NCBI GenBank assembly: GCA_015680685.1
Contig: MNCI01003648.1
Span: 934 to 64,933 of the forward strand
DNA length: 64,000 nucleotides
Reading direction: 5' to 3'
Source of the DNA: Gnetum montanum
Taxonomy: Eukaryota > Streptophyta > Gnetopsida > Gnetales > Gnetaceae
Shown: piece by piece, positions 1-10,118 of the stretch
How positions within the stretch are numbered: the stretch's first letter is position 1
Layout: the number at the start of each line of letters is the position of its first letter
Translations under genes and position numbers: made by a program
The notes under the pieces: model-generated
Seen by the model: the letters and a program-made list of their open reading frames with translations, nothing else
The model's database searches: none
Told to the model about the DNA's origin: nothing

Positions 1-668
1 GCCTTGTTGTTTTGGTACTCTCATAGTTGTTCATCATGGGATGAAACAATGTGATGTCACTGTTTAGATGGATGGACTTGGTCCTAATCTTGGAACGATG
101 GGATAATGACACGTTAATCATGCTTTACATGCAAGATTCATTGTGCCCTAGGTTAGTTACCTCATGTCCCAATCTCTCCGATCCCTTTCTTTAGTTCGTC
201 TCATCTCACTGTTCGTGTAATTGTAGCTTGTCTCGTGTAGCATAGAATTTTCATCTCATTTCGGTGATATTTACATGTGTGTGTTTTGTGGAGTTAGTGC
301 AAATTACAATTAACCCTTCTAGTGCCCACGGACACTTTAAGTGTGGTTACACAAGGGCATAATAGGTTAAAACCTACTTTGGGGAGGACCCACCTGTGTA
401 ATTTTTCGTAACCTTCACTAATTCTCTAGTTCAAACACACAATTTCTTACCGTCAGCTTAATTTTTCATCATTTTCTTTCCCCTTTATTATCCCTCTTTC
501 ATTTAATCGTTCCAGTGTATCATTACATTCCCTTTTCTTCATAGCCGCCAAATTTTTAATTACAAAAATTCACATCATTATCATTCAGAGTGTCTCTTGA
601 ATCAATAAAATTACCCTAAGATAACTTCATGCTTTCCATGTCCTCATTTTACACCATTAATTTCAAGA
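1..668. other. Post-pol spacer of ATH-A with a conserved purine-rich tract
   Basis: No coding frame is visible. At 351-400 a CAAGGGCAT box is followed by a tract GGGGAGGACCCACCTGTGTA (381-400) that recurs at the same place in ATH-B (50459-50478) and ATH-D (60434-60455, minus). The rest is AT-rich and I recognise nothing in it. Confidence 0.5.
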
Positions 669-684
669 ATTGAGGTGTCCCACA

Positions 685-785
685 TCACTGGGGACGAGAT
701 ATCACGTACGCAATATCACGTCCCACATGATATCGCATACGCGATGTATCGTACGCGATATCGCATCCTATTTATCTATAAATAG
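685..785 (+). promoter_or_regulatory. Internal U3-like iterons plus TATA box upstream of ORF3
   Basis: Copies of GATATCGCATACGCGAT and its variants (about 698-768) are followed by a TATA box, CTATAAATAG, at 776-785. The same iteron family followed by the same TATA sequence makes up the start of the element's own 3' LTR (4254-4430). The module stands about 475 bp before the ORF3 start, so it looks like an internal promoter copied from, or maintained like, the LTR U3. That function is inferred. Confidence 0.55.
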
Positions 786-1240
786 GGATCCCCACCACAA
801 CACTTAGCATCATTTGGTCATTTACGTGGGGGGAATTTTTGAAATTTTTCTCTACGACTTGCAATTGTGTGACCCTCGTTTTTTCACTCATATCTTGCAC
901 GCTGGTGCTCTGATTTTAATTCTGTTTGAACCTACTTGATCCCGGAGTGTTCAGTTCAGTCGTAGGGGAGGGACATTTACCGAAAAGTGCCTAAATTTTT
1001 TGAAATTTGTCATCGCCCAAAGGACATCAATTAGGGTAATTAGCACTAACACTTAGAAGAATGGTGCCAACAATCATATGACCTTAGGTACACCGGGAGA
1101 TTAAAAAGAAATCCACCTAAGTCATAGGACCCATTATTATAATTTTTAGGCACAATCACATGATAACATAAGATCTTTAATTAAAGGCATGTAGTAAGGT
1201 ATAACTTAACTTTGAAAATAACCTTACTAAAATTTAGCCC

Positions 1241-1252
1241 ATGTGATTGCAG
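1241..1252 (+). promoter_or_regulatory. Candidate splice acceptor at the ORF3 start (ATH-A)
   Basis: The sequence GTGATTGCAG stands directly before the ATG of ORF3. ATH-D has TGTGATTACAG before the homologous ATG and ATH-B has TGTGATTACAG at the matching place. Conservation in three diverged elements supports a real 3' splice site for a subgenomic ORF3 message. No donor was identified with confidence. Confidence 0.45.
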
Positions 1253-4080
1253 ATGGCTCTAAAACATGCTCAACGAAAGGGTCCTGTTCAAGGTGGAGCA
1301 AAACAACCTCGGAGAGGTGGAAGGCGGGTCCCTGCCGGATAACATGTAGAATAGGAGGTGCAATCATTCAACAACCATCAAGAAGAACCTCCTACAGGAT
1401 GGTCTGGGCAGGCAGAAAAAGGAGCTGCTGCTGCGCCTGAACCGGGACAACAACTCACGTTGCCCCCGGAATGTGTTCAGGCTATCCATACGAAGTCCAC
1501 AATTGCTGCGGTGATTGTGGAGCTTAACTTCGAACCTTTTGCAGAGTTTGCTCCTGAGGCTATTAGGGATCATCTTAAATGGTATCACTTATGGCCTATC
1601 TTCTCTGAGTGCAGTGCCTGGTACTTAGGTGAAACATACATGTTCTAGCATAATAAGGAGCAAGGCACCATGGTTAACATGTATGATGTGATAGTATATT
1701 TTTCTGCACAGGCGATTTTGGAAGTGTTAAACCTTCTGAATTTAGGTCCCCATGTTGCTCGGTTATCTACCCAATCAAACCCTGATGTGCGAAAGGATTG
1801 GTTAGAAAAGGCTTATGGAAGAGATAAAGCTTTTGGTGAGCTAATGATGGAAGAGCGGGTTTATTTTAAAATTGGAACCTATCACCTCTTCCCCACTAAA
1901 GGTTTGAAAAGAATATCAACGTATGTGGCGAGAGGATGTGCAGTGTTGATGGAGATCCTAAGGTGATTCGAAGAACGAAAGTAAGGAAAGATGACATTGC
2001 CTTTTCCCTGCCTTATCAAAAAACTGTGCTGACGGGCTAGTATTCGAGGATACACAAATGACGTCCTCCGAANGCATTGCCTTTTCCCTGCCTTATCAAA
2101 AAACTGTGCTGACGGGCTAGTATTCGAGGATACACAAATGATGTCCTCCGAAAGGCCCAAAATGCTTCTTATGCTGAGTTATTAAAGGCTTCGGCTCCAA
2201 GAAAGAGCATTGGCGAAGAGCTAGGACTAGATGAAGAAAAAGAACAGATGACTAGATCACCTGTAACTCAACTTGCAGGACCCAGTTAACCTCCAGCCAC
2301 AGGTCCCAGCCAACAACAAGAAGCGGGACCAAGCACAGGCCAGGATCAGCTACCACCACCACAAGACTACAGACCTTCAATGAGCCATCTCAGGGCCATC
2401 GCCGAGACAGTTAGTTGGGGAAGTCGTGATGACGCAAATCTTCCACGTCATCGATGATGTCGACCAACCTACTATTTTGTTAGATCACACAAGGGATGAG
2501 TTATCCATTCAAACAAGAGGAGGGGAAAGTAGATGGTCATAACAGATCTCTGGAAACACGACATCTTTTCAAGTGTAGTTAGAGACTGGTGAAGGGGCCA
2601 CTGTGGTGGTCATGCAACACCAGGATGCCACGAAAGCTACTGAAGTGGTCACTGATCACATCAAAGAATCTTTCAATGTACCTGTTGTGCCATCGGCGGA
2701 TCTTTCAGGAGCACAGGATGCTCAAACTCTTGTTGGAACCTCAATGACTCCTGCAGAACATGAGGATGCACTGGATAGATTGCTTCAAATAGGATAAGTT
2801 TTGACGTCTCTGTTTGACATCCCCCAGGATGTAACAGCAATTCAATCAGACCTCATTTCCACAAAGGGGAAGCTGGTCATATCCAAAGTCAGGGCTAAGC
2901 ATGCTGAAGCTGAAGTGCAGAAATTACAAGAGTAGCTCGTAGCCTTACAAGCAACACAGCGGGATCCTTTGCAATTTGTTCCTACAGATCAGCTAGATAA
3001 TTTCAGAACCGAGCAACTAACAAACTAATTGCAGAAAATAAGAAGGTGGTAGAAGAAAAGGAGATGGCCACTTGGGATGCCTCTGCAGCTCAAGTGCAAA
3101 CTCATGTGCATATTAAGGCACTCAGGGCCTTAGAAGAAGAAAATAAGTAGTTGGTTGCTGATAACCTTCGTTTGACTTTTGTGGAGAAATAAAAGAATGT
3201 TCTAGATGAACACTTCCATCAGTTCTGAGAACAGTTCATTCGGGTCAACCAAGATGTAAGCTGTTTAGCCAGAAAAAATAGAACCCTCTCAATGGAGGAG
3301 GTACGCGCTGTTCAACAAAAATTAGCCATCGAGATAAGAGCGTGGCAAAATGAGGCTAAACGACATGAGAAGCTGAAGGAGCATTTCCGTGATCAGGTGG
3401 GGATATACAAACAAATCCTGGAGAAGGAGATCCATATGGCCAAGGCTCAAATCAACAACATCAGTGCTCAACACACTAATTAGAGGGCCATATTGGACAC
3501 TTACGCCTTTGCCCACCAAGCGGAAATTAAGAACCGGGACCTGTAGATCCAAGACTTGACGGAGTACATGGAGTTGGCAAACCTTAGATATGCCAACCTT
3601 GCCATGTTAACAGAAGGATGCTCGAGGTCAAAGCTCAAGCAGCAGGTAGCCTCCACCCATATCAAATACGAAGCAGAATTTGCAGAGCACAAGAAGCTAG
3701 TTGAGAAACTAGATGTCGCAAATTCTAAAGTTGCGATGGTAAAAGAAAGCTACCAGGGATAAAAAGATGTCGCAACCAACTTGGCTCAATGGCTAACAGA
3801 GCTTCATGAATACAAAGACAAAGCCAAAGCCTATGAAGAGGAACGACGGGTGTTCATGGCATGGTACGTCAAAGCTAATTAGATGTTCCCGCAACTACCT
3901 TGTCCGTGGGAGGTGTCGACTTTGTCAAACATCGAAACATTCGCATGGACGGCATAGGACCCTCGGATTGAAGAGGAGAAACTCCAGGCCATTCTTTAGC
4001 ATCATCAACCTTCTAAGCTTGGAGCAAGTGACAAAGGGAAAGCACCCATGGAGGAGCCACCGCCACCAGGAACTACATGA
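1253..4080 (+). pseudogene. ORF3: post-pol accessory gene, plant-transposon-protein-like domain plus coiled coil (decayed)
   Basis: A long frame of roughly 940 codons is broken by many stops, mostly TAG. The N-terminus (1253-1460) is short and basic. The part at about 1480-1970 contains WYLGETYMF, a following FSAQAILEVLNL segment and VYFKIGTYHLFPT. Its layout resembles the 'putative plant transposon protein' domain (a YFxxxxLLPT-like core followed by a conserved R-x-x-x-L-x-x-I-L segment). A hydrophilic Q/P-rich linker follows (2170-2600), then about 350 residues of heptad-like, K/E/Q-rich sequence (2860-3800), and the frame ends in a PMEEPPPPGTT tail. ATH-D carries the homologue. No signal peptide or membrane segment is visible, so it does not look like an envelope gene. 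The function is unknown. A duplicated 78-bp assembly join lies inside it at 2073. Confidence 0.6.
1995..2152. repeat. Unmerged contig-end duplication around N at 2073
   Basis: Bases 1995-2072 are repeated at 2075-2152 with one mismatch, separated by a single N. This is the mark of two contigs joined without merging their overlap. It adds about 80 bp to ORF3 that is probably not real. Confidence 0.85.
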
Positions 4081-4243
4081 GTTCCACATTTTTGTAGTTG
4101 TAGTATTTTTTTCTCTGTGTTGTGTCTTCCCACACTGCGGCATTAGTTCATTTATTTTTTTCAGTTAATAATCCCATACCTATCCACTTTGCAATCACTG
4201 AAGCTTGTTCTCCTTGTAACTCGAGGACGAGTTTTTATTCAGT
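4081..4243. other. 3' untranslated leader to the PPT (ATH-A)
   Basis: This non-coding stretch ends in an ACTCGAGGACGAGTTTTTAT box (4219-4238). The box is also found before the PPT in ATH-B (51098-51110) and ATH-D (56545-56563, minus). Confidence 0.5.
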
Positions 4244-4253
4244 CGTGGGGGTA
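4244..4253 (+). promoter_or_regulatory. Polypurine tract of ATH-A
   Basis: CGTGGGGGTA lies immediately before the TGATATC start of the 3' LTR. In this family the PPT primes plus-strand DNA synthesis. ATH-D has CATGGGGGTA at the equivalent place. Confidence 0.75.
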
Positions 4254-5213
4254 TGATATCCGCATACGTGATATCACTTCTGCCGCGATATCGCATCCCC
4301 CACGATATCGCATACGCGATATCACTTCTGCCGCGATATCGCATCCCCCGCGATATCACATATGCGATATTGTGTCTTCCTTACGATATTGCATACGCGA
4401 TATCACAGTCTGCCGTAATGTCTATAAATAAGAGGTAGCATTCCCCTATTTAAGAATCCTAGTTTTAGAGTAGTGAAGCTTTGGTAGTTTGATCCCTCCA
4501 GAGTTAGATTTTTTCCCGTGTCTGCCCGCAGTGTGGTGAATGTAATTGTACGGTGTCTTTATTCGAGTGTGCCGTACTTGGACAAGCACATGATCGACAA
4601 TAAAGATCGAGATTACTTCATCATTGCAGCATTCACTTTGTTATTTATTTTTTTTATTTATTTAATGTTATTTACTGTTTTCTCTCTCTCACCCTTAAAC
4701 TCCTAGAACGTGGAACGAGTATGACTTGATTACGAGCATTTAAGTGTGACTGCTTGGTAGCCCAGTGGTGTAGCTAGGATCTACACTTGGTAACCCAGTG
4801 GCGTATTTGGGATCTACACTTGGTAATCCCAGTGGCATACCTAGGATCTATGCTTGGTAGTCCCAGTGGTAGTCATGCACGAGGTCCAAGATGTGTACAG
4901 TTGATCAAGGAATCGGTTGCTCGTTGCACTTAGATTAGATTAGATTTTCTTACCTTTTCCTCCTAGCTTAGCTTAGTTAATATTCTTTTCCACTACCCTT
5001 AGGAGTAGCATAGATTAGGAACACATCATACACCTCATCTAGACTAAACCATACGTGAAAAATGCAATACTAGTCCAGGTGGGAAGACAACGAACTGTGA
5101 CCTAAGGCTAACTATCTAGGTGCCACAACTAGTCCATCTGTAGAGTTCAACCGGATCGCGTGTGCGACGCTTGTTTAGTATGGTTGAGTGTAGGGGTACC
5201 TTGCCACTCATCA
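4254..5213 (+). repeat. 3' LTR of ATH-A
   Basis: It begins TGATATC after the PPT and ends CTCATCA, with the U5 end motif shared with ATH-B and ATH-D. U3 opens with palindromic GATATCGCATACGCGATATC iterons (4254-4410), followed by a TATA box TCTATAAATA at 4421-4430. A tandem minisatellite lies at 4750-4875. Confidence 0.8.
4750..4875 (+). repeat. CTTGGTAACCCAGTGGCGTA minisatellite in the LTR
   Basis: Four imperfect units of about 34 bp each begin CTTGGTA(A/G)(T)CCCAGTGG and continue into ATCTACA-type ends. One or two degenerate units occur at the same LTR position in ATH-B (43100-43160) and ATH-D (about 55970-56030), so the block is an old part of the R/U5 region. Confidence 0.7.
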
Positions 5214-5625
5214 ATAGCATTCAATAAGTATTAGAATGAGGTATCTAAGACATTGGATCTAGGCTAGGCTTAAGCCAAAGAGCTTCAAATCCTTAATTAG
5301 GCTAGGCTTACCACAACATTTAAGTCTAGATCCCAAACTTCTTAGTAAAGTTTAGGAATTAATGGTGAAGAATATGAAGTTGGATTGCAATAATAAAATT
5401 TTAAAAGAAGAGAACTCTATCTTAAAGAATGATCTAGGAAAAATACAAATGGAATTGGCTAACATAGAATTGCAAAAATCTAAAGCATAAAAAGAGTTGG
5501 TAAAGGAAAAGAAAGAGCATAGTGACATAATGAATAGACTATAACTAGATCAAGAGCAGGTAGTTACTAATGATTTTATTATTCATTATAAATAGGTTTC
5601 AAATTCTTTGATTAAATATGGTAAT
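5214..5625 (+). other. Flanking fragment with a coiled-coil-like coding remnant, cut by TAT-Y
   Basis: This sequence lies between the end of ATH-A and the start of TAT-Y. From about 5365 one frame reads K/E/N/L-rich sequence (for example ILKEENSILKNDL) with few stops, a heptad-like pattern seen in some copia gag linkers. The assignment is tentative. It would continue at 41519 after removal of TAT-Y. Confidence 0.3.
5621..5625. repeat. Left target-site duplication of TAT-Y (GTAAT)
   Basis: GTAAT directly precedes the left LTR and is repeated exactly at 41514-41518 after the right LTR, as expected for a 5-bp Ty3/gypsy target duplication. Confidence 0.7.
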
Positions 5626-6280
5626 TATGATGTCTAAAAACATTAGTGGCTGGAACACTGAGAGGCTATCAAGCATACAACCTAACCCCAGATCTGTGTG
5701 AGGGCCGTGCTAGAGAAAATAGAAGTGGGATGCCCTGAACAATCTAGTTGATCAGACAGGAACTTATGTGGTGTACAATAACTATATGAAAATAGTAATT
5801 TAAAAATGTAACACGCTAAGGTTGAAATGGAAGAAAATGTGAGGTGAAAAACAATAGAAATGCATCCAAATATGTAACTAGGATAATAAGCGTGAACAAG
5901 TACACAAAGATGCAACATTTACGTTATAGAAAAAAATGGAATGAGATTTTAAGTGAAGGAATGCACCACCCCAAAATTGGGGGATCTGATCTTTGTTTGG
6001 CTGATGAATATGTACAACTAGTGTGTAGTATTGGATAGGTACAATCGACAATGGAATGAAATGGTCACAACTCCTAGACTGCTACCAATGGGGTGCTGAC
6101 AGGAACCAATGAGCCAATACTCACTGGGCTAAGAGCTGCTACGTTGGGTTGAGGAGAGATTTGGAAAGTGTTACTGGTAGGATTTACTATTTATCACCCT
6201 TTTGATCTCCAATCTCTTTACCAAATCTTGTTACTAGAAAGCCAACTACCAAAAGCCAATCCTTTGAATGTTGTTTGCTA

Positions 6281-6293
6281 GGGTATTTATAGA
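6281..6293 (-). promoter_or_regulatory. TATA box of the TAT-Y LTR
   Basis: Read on the minus strand it is CTATAAATACCC, about 1.68 kb from the U3 start and downstream of the iterons. The LTR of TAT-X has the same CCTATAAATACC at 33541-33550. Confidence 0.55.
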
Positions 6294-6729
6294 GCTAAGA
6301 GTGGGAGGAAGGTATGGTTTGGATGCCACATGTCCTGGGTCCCACATAACTTGAACATGGAGGTGTCACGTTGGCATGCCATGCTCAAAGTGTGGTGCTA
6401 TGCTGATGTGCTACGCTGAATGGAATGATGTTGGAAGTGGAACCTGCTAAGCTATGACCCTATCGTTCGGACTGCATGTAGCCAAGGGACTACCATATTT
6501 TTACAAAAAATGCTAATGACAAGTGTAAAATGAAACTTATGCTTTGGGACTATGTCTTCCCCCCTCTCATGAGTAGGGTCAAGTGTAGAGACAATTTTGG
6601 GACTTTACAAGGGATGTAACAAGCAAGGAAAACTACTAATCTCAGCTGTCAAGGAGATGCTAGGGTAGAGATGACCATCAATGACAAGTCCTAGAGCTTT
6701 CGGAGATGTCTAGTGGCCTCTTTTCAAGT

Positions 6730-7575
6730 GTTACGCTACTTATGCTGCTCAGCATAGTGAAGTAGCATGAATACTTGCTCACTACACTATGCTATGCTAC
6801 GCAGCGTAGCATAGCGTAGCAACCACCTTTGAGGCAAATCTTGCTCGAAAACCAAAAATAACCCTCTGAGGCCTGGAAAGGCAAGATACTCCAGTGACCA
6901 ACCACTACACTTTCCATGTTAAAGGAGCTTGAGACCTCCTAGTTTCATCCCTATGGCACCTTTAACCTCGATGTCTCCACTACGCTGTGCTACATTGTGC
7001 AGCATAGCACCGAGTTTGACATGAATTTGAGCTTAATATGCAATGCTTTGTGAAGAGACTTTGATCATACTCTAAAGGTAGAGTGAGAAAAATAGTCTTG
7101 GAGGTTGAAGCATGACTAAATGCAATGTGAGAAAATCCTTTCTTAGTGTTGGCATCCTGCTACGCTATGCAGCATAGCATAACATAGCACTCAGATTGGG
7201 GTGGCATTTGCAAAATTTTCCTATGTTACATCGATCACACTTCAAGGGTAGAGTAAGGCAAGCATCCTTAAAGATCGAAGAATGGTCAAATGCATTTTCT
7301 CTATCATCCTAATTTCAGGGAAGATTGTGCACCCTACTACACTGTGCTACGCTGTGCAGCGTAGCATAGGTAGTGTCCAAAATGGGATAACTTTTGCGAA
7401 ATTTGCCATATTTTTTTCATGCTACACTGATCATATTCCAAGGATGAAGCAGGGTGGGCATCCTTGAGGATTGAATATCTACCAACTGCATTTTCTGCAT
7501 CTGATCTAACACTTGCAATAGTTTTGACACCATATGACCTGCTACACTATGTAGCATAGCGTAGTGTAGTAAGCC
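6730..7575. repeat. GCTACGCTGCGTAGC iterons in the TAT-Y U3
   Basis: At least five palindromic clusters (about 6735, 6785, 6980, 7155, 7340 and 7540) combine GCTACGCT, GCTATGCT, CAGCGTAGC and CAGCATAGC units, for example CTATGCTACGCAGCGTAGCA near 6790. The same units fill the region upstream of the antisense gene (13225-14370). Confidence 0.75.
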
Positions 7576-7970
7576 TTATAGTTAGAAAAATTTCCAAATT
7601 GTTTAGTCCATTCTAAACACATTCAACAGCTCCTAGCTTGGCACTTGGGTGGATCATTGGTTGAGACATTTGTCAAGCTAAGCAGACTAGAGAGCACAAC
7701 AAGCTTGATGGTCTGGGAGATAGAAAATTTTCCAAACTCTACAGTCCATCCTCAGTGTCATTTTTGTGCAAACTGGCCTCATGACTGGGTGTTGCATTGA
7801 CTGTGCTACAAAGGGTGGCTGGTAGGCCCAGAAGTAGCTTCACAAGTGTTGGGACTTCCAAGGTGTCATGTTGTCCACACAGTCCAATGTGACACTGTGC
7901 TTGCAAAGATCCTTGCCCAAATTTTGAGATTGTGTTGAATCATGAGAGTCCCAAAATTGATGGTGTTTCA

Positions 7971-7987
7971 ATTACCCCTTTTTATTG
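7971..7987 (-). promoter_or_regulatory. Polypurine tract of TAT-Y
   Basis: The minus strand reads AATAAAAAGGGGTAAT immediately before the LTR start TGAAACACC. This fixes the minus-strand orientation of the element. Confidence 0.7.
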
Positions 7988-9074
7988 ATGTCTGGAGGAT
8001 CTGCCCAAGAGACATCAACAAAGAAAATGAAACACCATGCTAAATGCAAAACCCACATCGTTTGTCAATGCCCACTCAGATAATTTTTTGCTATGCTTGG
8101 GAGTGCTAGAAAAGATAAGTATGATAGAGAAAGGGGATGGGTTTGAGGGAATCAGGCTAGGGAAAAGGAAAGGTGCAGGATGCATTATCATGAGAGCCAT
8201 TGTCATACTGTGATCTATCATTGGAATGCTTATGAGGGATTCAGCACACATGAGTGCCTTTCTTTCTTTGGATATCAACCTCTCATCAGAGTGCTTAGAG
8301 GTGGTCGATCCAAAGCTAAGACAATTGCAAAGGAACTGTGCCATTTGTTTTGGGCACTTGGCTATATCACCATTTTTCATTTTTTCATTTTTGTTTGAGA
8401 AAATTGCATACCCATATCCATTCGAGGGCAACTGTATCATCATTGTAGTGCAGGTGTTTCCTCCCTAGGATGAGTTTGTGTTACATCCATGTGGGGCTTT
8501 GACCAATCTACAGAGGCTTCCCATGAGATGAGCTGCATTACGTTCATCATGGGCTTGGCAATTGGGCATGGGAAAGAGCTTTATGTGCATTGGAGAAGCT
8601 TGCGAAGAAGAATTCAAAACTTATAGGGATAGGGAATGGAGATTAAGTTGGGTGAAGGGAGAATAGGATATGCACTCTCAAGAAGTTAGGCTGATCGAAG
8701 TGGGTACTTCGGAACAATGTAGTGTCTTGTTCTCATGGTGGAACGCATTCCTAAACAACACCATCTTGGCTTTTATCATGCAAACATAATAGAGATAAAA
8801 CTAGAAAAAACAATCATCAAGGGAAGTGAGGGCAAAGTCCTGTTTGCTCAGGACACTACTAGGATGGCAAGTGCTGTGTCTAACGCATGCAATGTCCAAA
8901 GCAGGAAGGCCAATGCCGGCTTTGGCAATAGTAGGCCAAAAAGCTTCAACGGCCCTTCTGGGAATGAGCACTGAAGAGGCTAGAAGCAATGATGATGCAG
9001 GTGCTCAAGAATCCTCATCAAAGGTAAGAGTCATGAAATCTAGTTGCAAGGTGGGAATCCTACCAGTTGAATGC
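7988..9074. other. Spacer between integrase and 3' LTR of TAT-Y
   Basis: It shares its first 80 bp with the spacer of TAT-X (17164 onward). One uninterrupted 142-codon minus-strand frame lies at 8015-8443 and is listed separately. Otherwise it looks non-coding. Confidence 0.5.
8015..8443 (-). CDS. Uncharacterised 142-codon open frame downstream of TAT-Y pol
   Basis: The frame is open for 142 codons in a region where other frames are riddled with stops. It begins MMIQLPSNGYGYAIF and contains a hydrophobic, proline/serine-rich second half. I recognise no family. It lies on the element's sense strand between integrase and the PPT. TAT-X has no obvious intact counterpart, so it may be a chance frame. 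Confidence 0.2.
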   Translation of the reverse strand: MMIQLPSNGYGYAIFSNKNEKMKNGDIAKCPKQMAQFLCNCLSFGSTTSKHSDERLISKERKALMCAESLISIPMIDHSMTMALMIMHPAPFLFPSLIPSNPSPFSIILIFSSTPKHSKKLSEWALTNDVGFAFSMVFHFLC

Positions 9075-9498
9075 TTTTTTAGACTTTGGCAATGGCGAGG
9101 GTTGGAGGATTCAAAGACTACGGCTACGCCATTGTTCTTTTGGGACTTCAGCAGGGAGTGATGATGATGGGAGCTATGACCAAACTGATTGGCAATGGCA
9201 GAAATATCTTTGGAAGCTCAGCAAGATGCCACATGGCATCTCCGAAAGATCAATAGGATACCAAGGATGGCAACACTACATGTGTCCTAGAGGATTTTTC
9301 CTTGGCGATGTGAACTTCATTTTGGAACTGCAACGTCTCACCCCATCTTGCCTAGGAAGCTCGAAGATATGCATGATTCCTTGTTCACAAGGTCACATGT
9401 GTTGGATCAAAGATATTACCTTGCAAACCCAGTTTCAGGTCCTAGTAGATCATCGAATGTGCTAGTTTAAGATCCCAGTAGACTGTGATGTGCCAGTC
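9075..9498. repeat. Left arm of a 424-bp inverted repeat, probably an assembly artefact
   Basis: This segment is the reverse complement of 9695-10118 over its whole length, as far as I checked by eye. Each arm ends beside a single N (9499 and 10119). The other Ns in the window sit between unmerged overlaps, so the piece between these two Ns was most likely placed in the wrong orientation. Confidence 0.75.
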
Positions 9499-9499
9499 N

Positions 9500-9760
9500 A
9501 ACATAAAACTAGCATAGAACATCCACTATGATGTTAAACTGGCATAACATATCTTTGGGCCATGACATAAGATTGGCACCCATAACATGGTTTGCTACAA
9601 CCTTAAACTAGCCATCCCCCATCCGCTACAACGTTAAACTAGCACAGTAGTCTGCTGGGACCTTAAACTAGCACATCGGTCTACTAGGACCTTAGACTGG
9701 CACATCACAGTCTACTGGGATCTTAAACTAGCACATTCGATGATCTACTAGGACCTGAAA
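9500..9760. repeat. Boundary minisatellite (CTAGTTTAAGGTC family), inverted as assembled
   Basis: Units such as CCTTAAACTAGCACAT and TTAAACTGGCAT repeat about every 35-45 bp. They are the reverse complement of the TAGTTTAAGGTC units seen at 12835-13205, 18340-18840, 28490-28765 and 37480-37740. This is the only block in the opposite orientation, which supports misplacement of the piece between the two Ns. Confidence 0.6.
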
Positions 9761-10118
9761 CTGGGTTTGCAAGGTAATATCTTTGATCCAACACATGTGA
9801 CCTTGTGAACAAGGAATCATGCATATCTTCGAGCTTCCTAGGCAAGATGGGGTGAGACGTTGCAGTTCCAAAATGAAGTTCACATCGCCAAGGAAAAATC
9901 CTCTAGGACACATGTAGTGTTGCCATCCTTGGTATCCTATTGATCTTTCGGAGATGCCATGTGGCATCTTGCTGAGCTTCCAAAGATATTTCTGCCATTG
10001 CCAATCAGTTTGGTCATAGCTCCCATCATCATCACTCCCTGCTGAAGTCCCAAAAGAACAATGGCGTAGCCGTAGTCTTTGAATCCTCCAACCCTCGCCA
10101 TTGCCAAAGTCTAAAAAA
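9695..10118. repeat. Right arm of the 424-bp inverted repeat
   Basis: It is the reverse complement of 9075-9498. One frame on the reverse strand contains a short hydrophobic stretch (DYGYAIVLLGLQQGVMMMG), but I recognise no family in it. Confidence 0.7.

Larger units (their letters stand above)
1..5213 (+). mobile_element. ATH-A: 3' part of an Athila-like Ty3/gypsy retrotransposon
   Basis: This is the downstream part of an LTR element whose gag-pol and 5' LTR lie left of the window. In order it holds a post-pol spacer, an internal iteron/TATA module, the accessory ORF3, a polypurine tract (4244-4253) and a 960-bp 3' LTR (4254-5213). The lineage is inferred from close structural matches to ATH-B and ATH-D, which carry recognisable Athila-type pol: all three share the LTR 3' end GGTTGAGYRTAGGGGTACC...CTCATCA, the purine-rich post-pol tract and the GAGGAYGAGTTTT box before the PPT. 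The candidate target duplication after the LTR is ATAGC (5214-5218); its partner is outside the window. Confidence 0.8.
5626..7970 (-). repeat. 3' LTR of TAT-Y
   Basis: The right boundary ends GGTGTTTCA (+ strand), next to a PPT; the left boundary is set by the target duplication. The outer part (about 6990-7970) matches the truncated 5' LTR at 40495-41513. The LTR is about 2.35 kb. On the minus strand its U3 carries palindromic GCTACGCTGCGTAGC iterons and a TATA box at 6281-6293. Confidence 0.75.

Noticed and set aside
1670-1966. Envelope glycoprotein for the post-pol ORF
   Set aside because: No signal peptide, Cys-rich ectodomain or membrane anchor is visible; the sequence is soluble and coiled-coil-like.
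9067-9465. 132-codon open frame on the + strand, and its copy at 9728-9967 on the minus strand
   Set aside because: The two frames are the same sequence in the arms of an inverted repeat that looks like an assembly error. No motif was recognised, and the frame does not correspond to a known element module.
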